A DNA stretch of 40,018 bases from contig NW_014577498.1 in NCBI RefSeq assembly GCF_000485595.1, positions 201,588 to 241,605 on the forward strand, written 5' to 3'. Below the pieces are notes generated by a model. The model saw nothing but the letters and a program-made list of their open reading frames with translations, did no database searches and was not told the origin of the DNA. Each line of letters opens with the position of its first letter. The first letter of the stretch is position 1. Below, in pieces: positions 38,781-40,018 of the stretch. The stretch comes from Priapulus caudatus (Eukaryota > Priapulida > Priapulimorpha > Priapulimorphida > Priapulidae). Both the position numbers and the translations under genes were made by a program.

Positions 38781-39008
38781 GGTGTCACTTTCCCACGGGC
38801 GTAGATTGAGGGCACGTGATCACGTCTTATGACGTCACTGCAATCATTTCCCTATATTATTATATTATTATATTATTATACCCTTATTTCCCTAACCCTA
38901 ACCCTAACCCTAACCCTAATTCTAAAATAAAACAAAATTAGCCAAAAATAATAAATTAGCCAATCATAGCCGAGCCCCTCAATCTACGCCCGTGGGAAAG
39001 TTATTCCC
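38781..39008. mobile_element. Nested 228-bp MITE with 9-bp target duplication
   Basis: Flanked by ATCAAATAG on both sides (38772-38780 and 39009-39017); the sister element at 14431 has a single ATCAAATAG at this point, showing the uninterrupted site. Inverted ends share ACTTTCCCACGGGCGTAG plus ATTGAGGG. The interior holds TATTAT repeats and a second CCCTAA array (38891-38919). The 9-bp duplication again suggests a Mutator-like mover. Confidence 0.88.
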
Positions 39009-39067
39009 ATCAAATAGTGACCAGGGTACGTTCCGGTATACCGGACCGTACCCAGGGTACGTTTCGG

Positions 39068-39118
39068 CCATAGAAATAGTATAGATAAATAGTATAGTTA
39101 TCTATACTATTTCTATGG
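39068..39118. repeat. 51-bp perfect palindrome inserted in the MITE
   Basis: Two exact 21-bp inverted arms (39068-39088 and 39098-39118; they start CCATAGAAATAG and end CTATTTCTATGG) around a 9-bp spacer. It is missing at the matching point of the sister element, which reads straight from GGGTATG into TTCCGG. Confidence 0.9.
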
Positions 39119-39846
39119 TTCCGGCAGTACCCTGGGGCTGAGCCCTGGGGGACATAGACCCGATTGGTGCCCTCACACCATAGCGATCACCATGCAGTTG
39201 CGTATGGTTGCGAATAAAAAATAGTGGTCATAAGTTCCGAACGCAACTCACACGCAATTAACTAATATAAGGTGCCGTCACACCATAGCGATCACCAGTT
39301 GCGTATGGTTGCGAATAAAAAATAGTGGGCATAAGTTCCGAACGCAACTCACACGCAACTAATAGGTTTTATAGGTTTGAAGTACGCAACAAGCACTCAG
39401 GTGATCGCAGACACACGCAGAGTAAGTTCAGAAATTTTGAACATGTTCAATAATTCTCTGCGAATGCCTGCGATCAATTTATACGCAACAGGGACGCAGC
39501 ATGGACGCAACAGGGACGCAACAGGTACGCTACGCACGGAGCACGATCGCAACACGATCGCAACATGTAAGCAACTCATACGTTATGAACGCAGGTGATA
39601 GCAGGTTCAAATTTGAGGTCTCTGGCCAGGTTTTGGTAGCGTACATGTTGCGAATGTGTTGCGTACCTGTTGTGATCATGTTGCGATCGTGTTGCGTGCC
39701 TGTTGCGATCCTGTTGCGTGTGTAGCGTACCCCCAAAATAATGTCCGTATTCCCAGCGTATCCCCAACCTATGCCCTGCGTATCCAACCTATTAGTTGCG
39801 CGTGAGTTGCGTGTTAGTTGCGTACTACATGCGTGTTGAGAAATGG

Positions 39847-39854
39847 TATAAATA
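39847..39854 (+). promoter_or_regulatory. TATA box upstream of the terminal open frame
   Basis: TATAAATA lies 54 bp before the ATG at 39908, the only clear TATA box positioned ahead of an open frame in this part of the window. Confidence 0.45.
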
Positions 39855-39907
39855 ATGGGCCTTTTCTAGATTGGTGTCTGTTGTTGGTGGACCTCCGAGG
39901 TGACAAC

Positions 39908-40018
39908 ATGGAGCTACTACCTCTTGCTGTTATTGGACATCAGTTTAATCTGGTCAATTTAGCACTCCAACACATACATAATAAAATAAACAGAAAGGGA
40001 GAAGAAGAAGAAGAAGAA
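39908..40018 (+). CDS. N-terminus of unrecognised protein (possible transposon gene), cut by window end
   Basis: The frame starts at ATG 39908 with MELLPLAVIGHQFNLVNLAL and continues 37 codons without stop into a GAA-rich run encoding poly-Glu at the window edge. The hydrophobic start followed by a charged run is not diagnostic. Its position behind Harbinger-like terminal repeats and a TATA box makes a transposase or the accessory Myb-like protein the leading guess. No catalytic motif is inside the window. Confidence 0.4.
   Translation, partial: MELLPLAVIGHQFNLVNLALQHIHNKINRKGEEEEEE

Larger units (their letters stand above)
38608..39161. mobile_element. Second Mutator-like MITE, carrying two insertions
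   Basis: Relative of 14431-14738: left end GCTAAGAGGGTCTATG, the shared interior CTAGGGAGTCGCCTACGCCT, a CCCTAA array (38731-38770) and the right inner repeat TTCCGGCAGTACCCTGG ending CATAGACCC. It is longer because one element (38781-39008) and one palindrome (39068-39118) have inserted. The last few bases of the right end are replaced by the Harbinger-like repeat at 39166, so no target duplication can be read. Confidence 0.8.
39166..40018 (+). mobile_element. Probable Harbinger-like DNA transposon, left end
   Basis: Two direct copies of an about 100-bp block begin GGTGCCCTCACACCATAGCG (39166) and GGTGCCGTCACACCATAGCG (39271); the second is preceded by TAA. PIF/Harbinger ends often start GG with CACACC a few bases in, and insert at TWA sites. 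Next comes a region (39480-39840) packed with inverted words such as CGATCGCAACA against TGTTGCGATCG and GCAACAGG against CCTGTTGC. A TATA box and an open frame then run off the window. The right end is outside, so the assignment is provisional. Confidence 0.5.

Overview
This is eukaryotic, almost certainly animal, DNA. It has spliced genes with GT..AG introns, an F-box-associated (FBA) gene, a WDR83-type WD40 exon, several families of inverted-repeat transposons and TTAGGG-type repeats inside elements. A compact-genome marine invertebrate such as a sponge would fit, but nothing here fixes the taxon. There are no bacterial operons, CRISPR arrays or recognisable RNA genes. Much of the sequence is poor: repeat copies that should be near-identical differ by scattered one-base insertions and deletions, as in lightly corrected long reads, so frames break often.

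Layout. Positions 1-13126 hold two copies of a direct repeat unit of about 7 kb. A third copy (15769-20757) and a fourth (20762 to about 30850) follow. Copy 4 is broken by a 1.2 kb insert with a 25-N gap (22448-22472), by unrelated exon-bearing sequence, and by a stretch so garbled that only islands of the unit survive. Each unit carries convergent (CA)n and (TG)n arrays and a purine-pyrimidine minisatellite. On the minus strand each also carries the parts of a spliced gene: a signal peptide exon, a large second exon and a cysteine-bearing third exon that resembles the N-terminal half of a zona pellucida (ZP) domain. No copy has a fully open frame, but different copies complement one another, so a real secreted-protein gene family obscured by errors is the simplest reading.

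The best gene is an FBXO2/6/44-like F-box protein on the plus strand. Exon 1 (13917-14004) lies before copy 3 and exons 2-6 (32483-35356) after copy 4. All six exons join in phase into 291 residues, but intron 1 would be 18.5 kb against 0.3-0.9 kb for the others. That intron contains repeat copies 3 and 4, the gap, and an exon of another gene (WDR83). This suggests collapsed, chimeric or misplaced assembly, or a repeat array that expanded inside the intron.

The right third (35.4-40 kb) has no further complete gene but is rich in mobile elements. It holds two kinds of short inverted-repeat element with 9-bp target duplications and telomere-like cores, one nested in the other; a perfect hairpin insertion; and at the very end what looks like the start of a Harbinger-like DNA transposon with a TATA box and an open frame running off the window.
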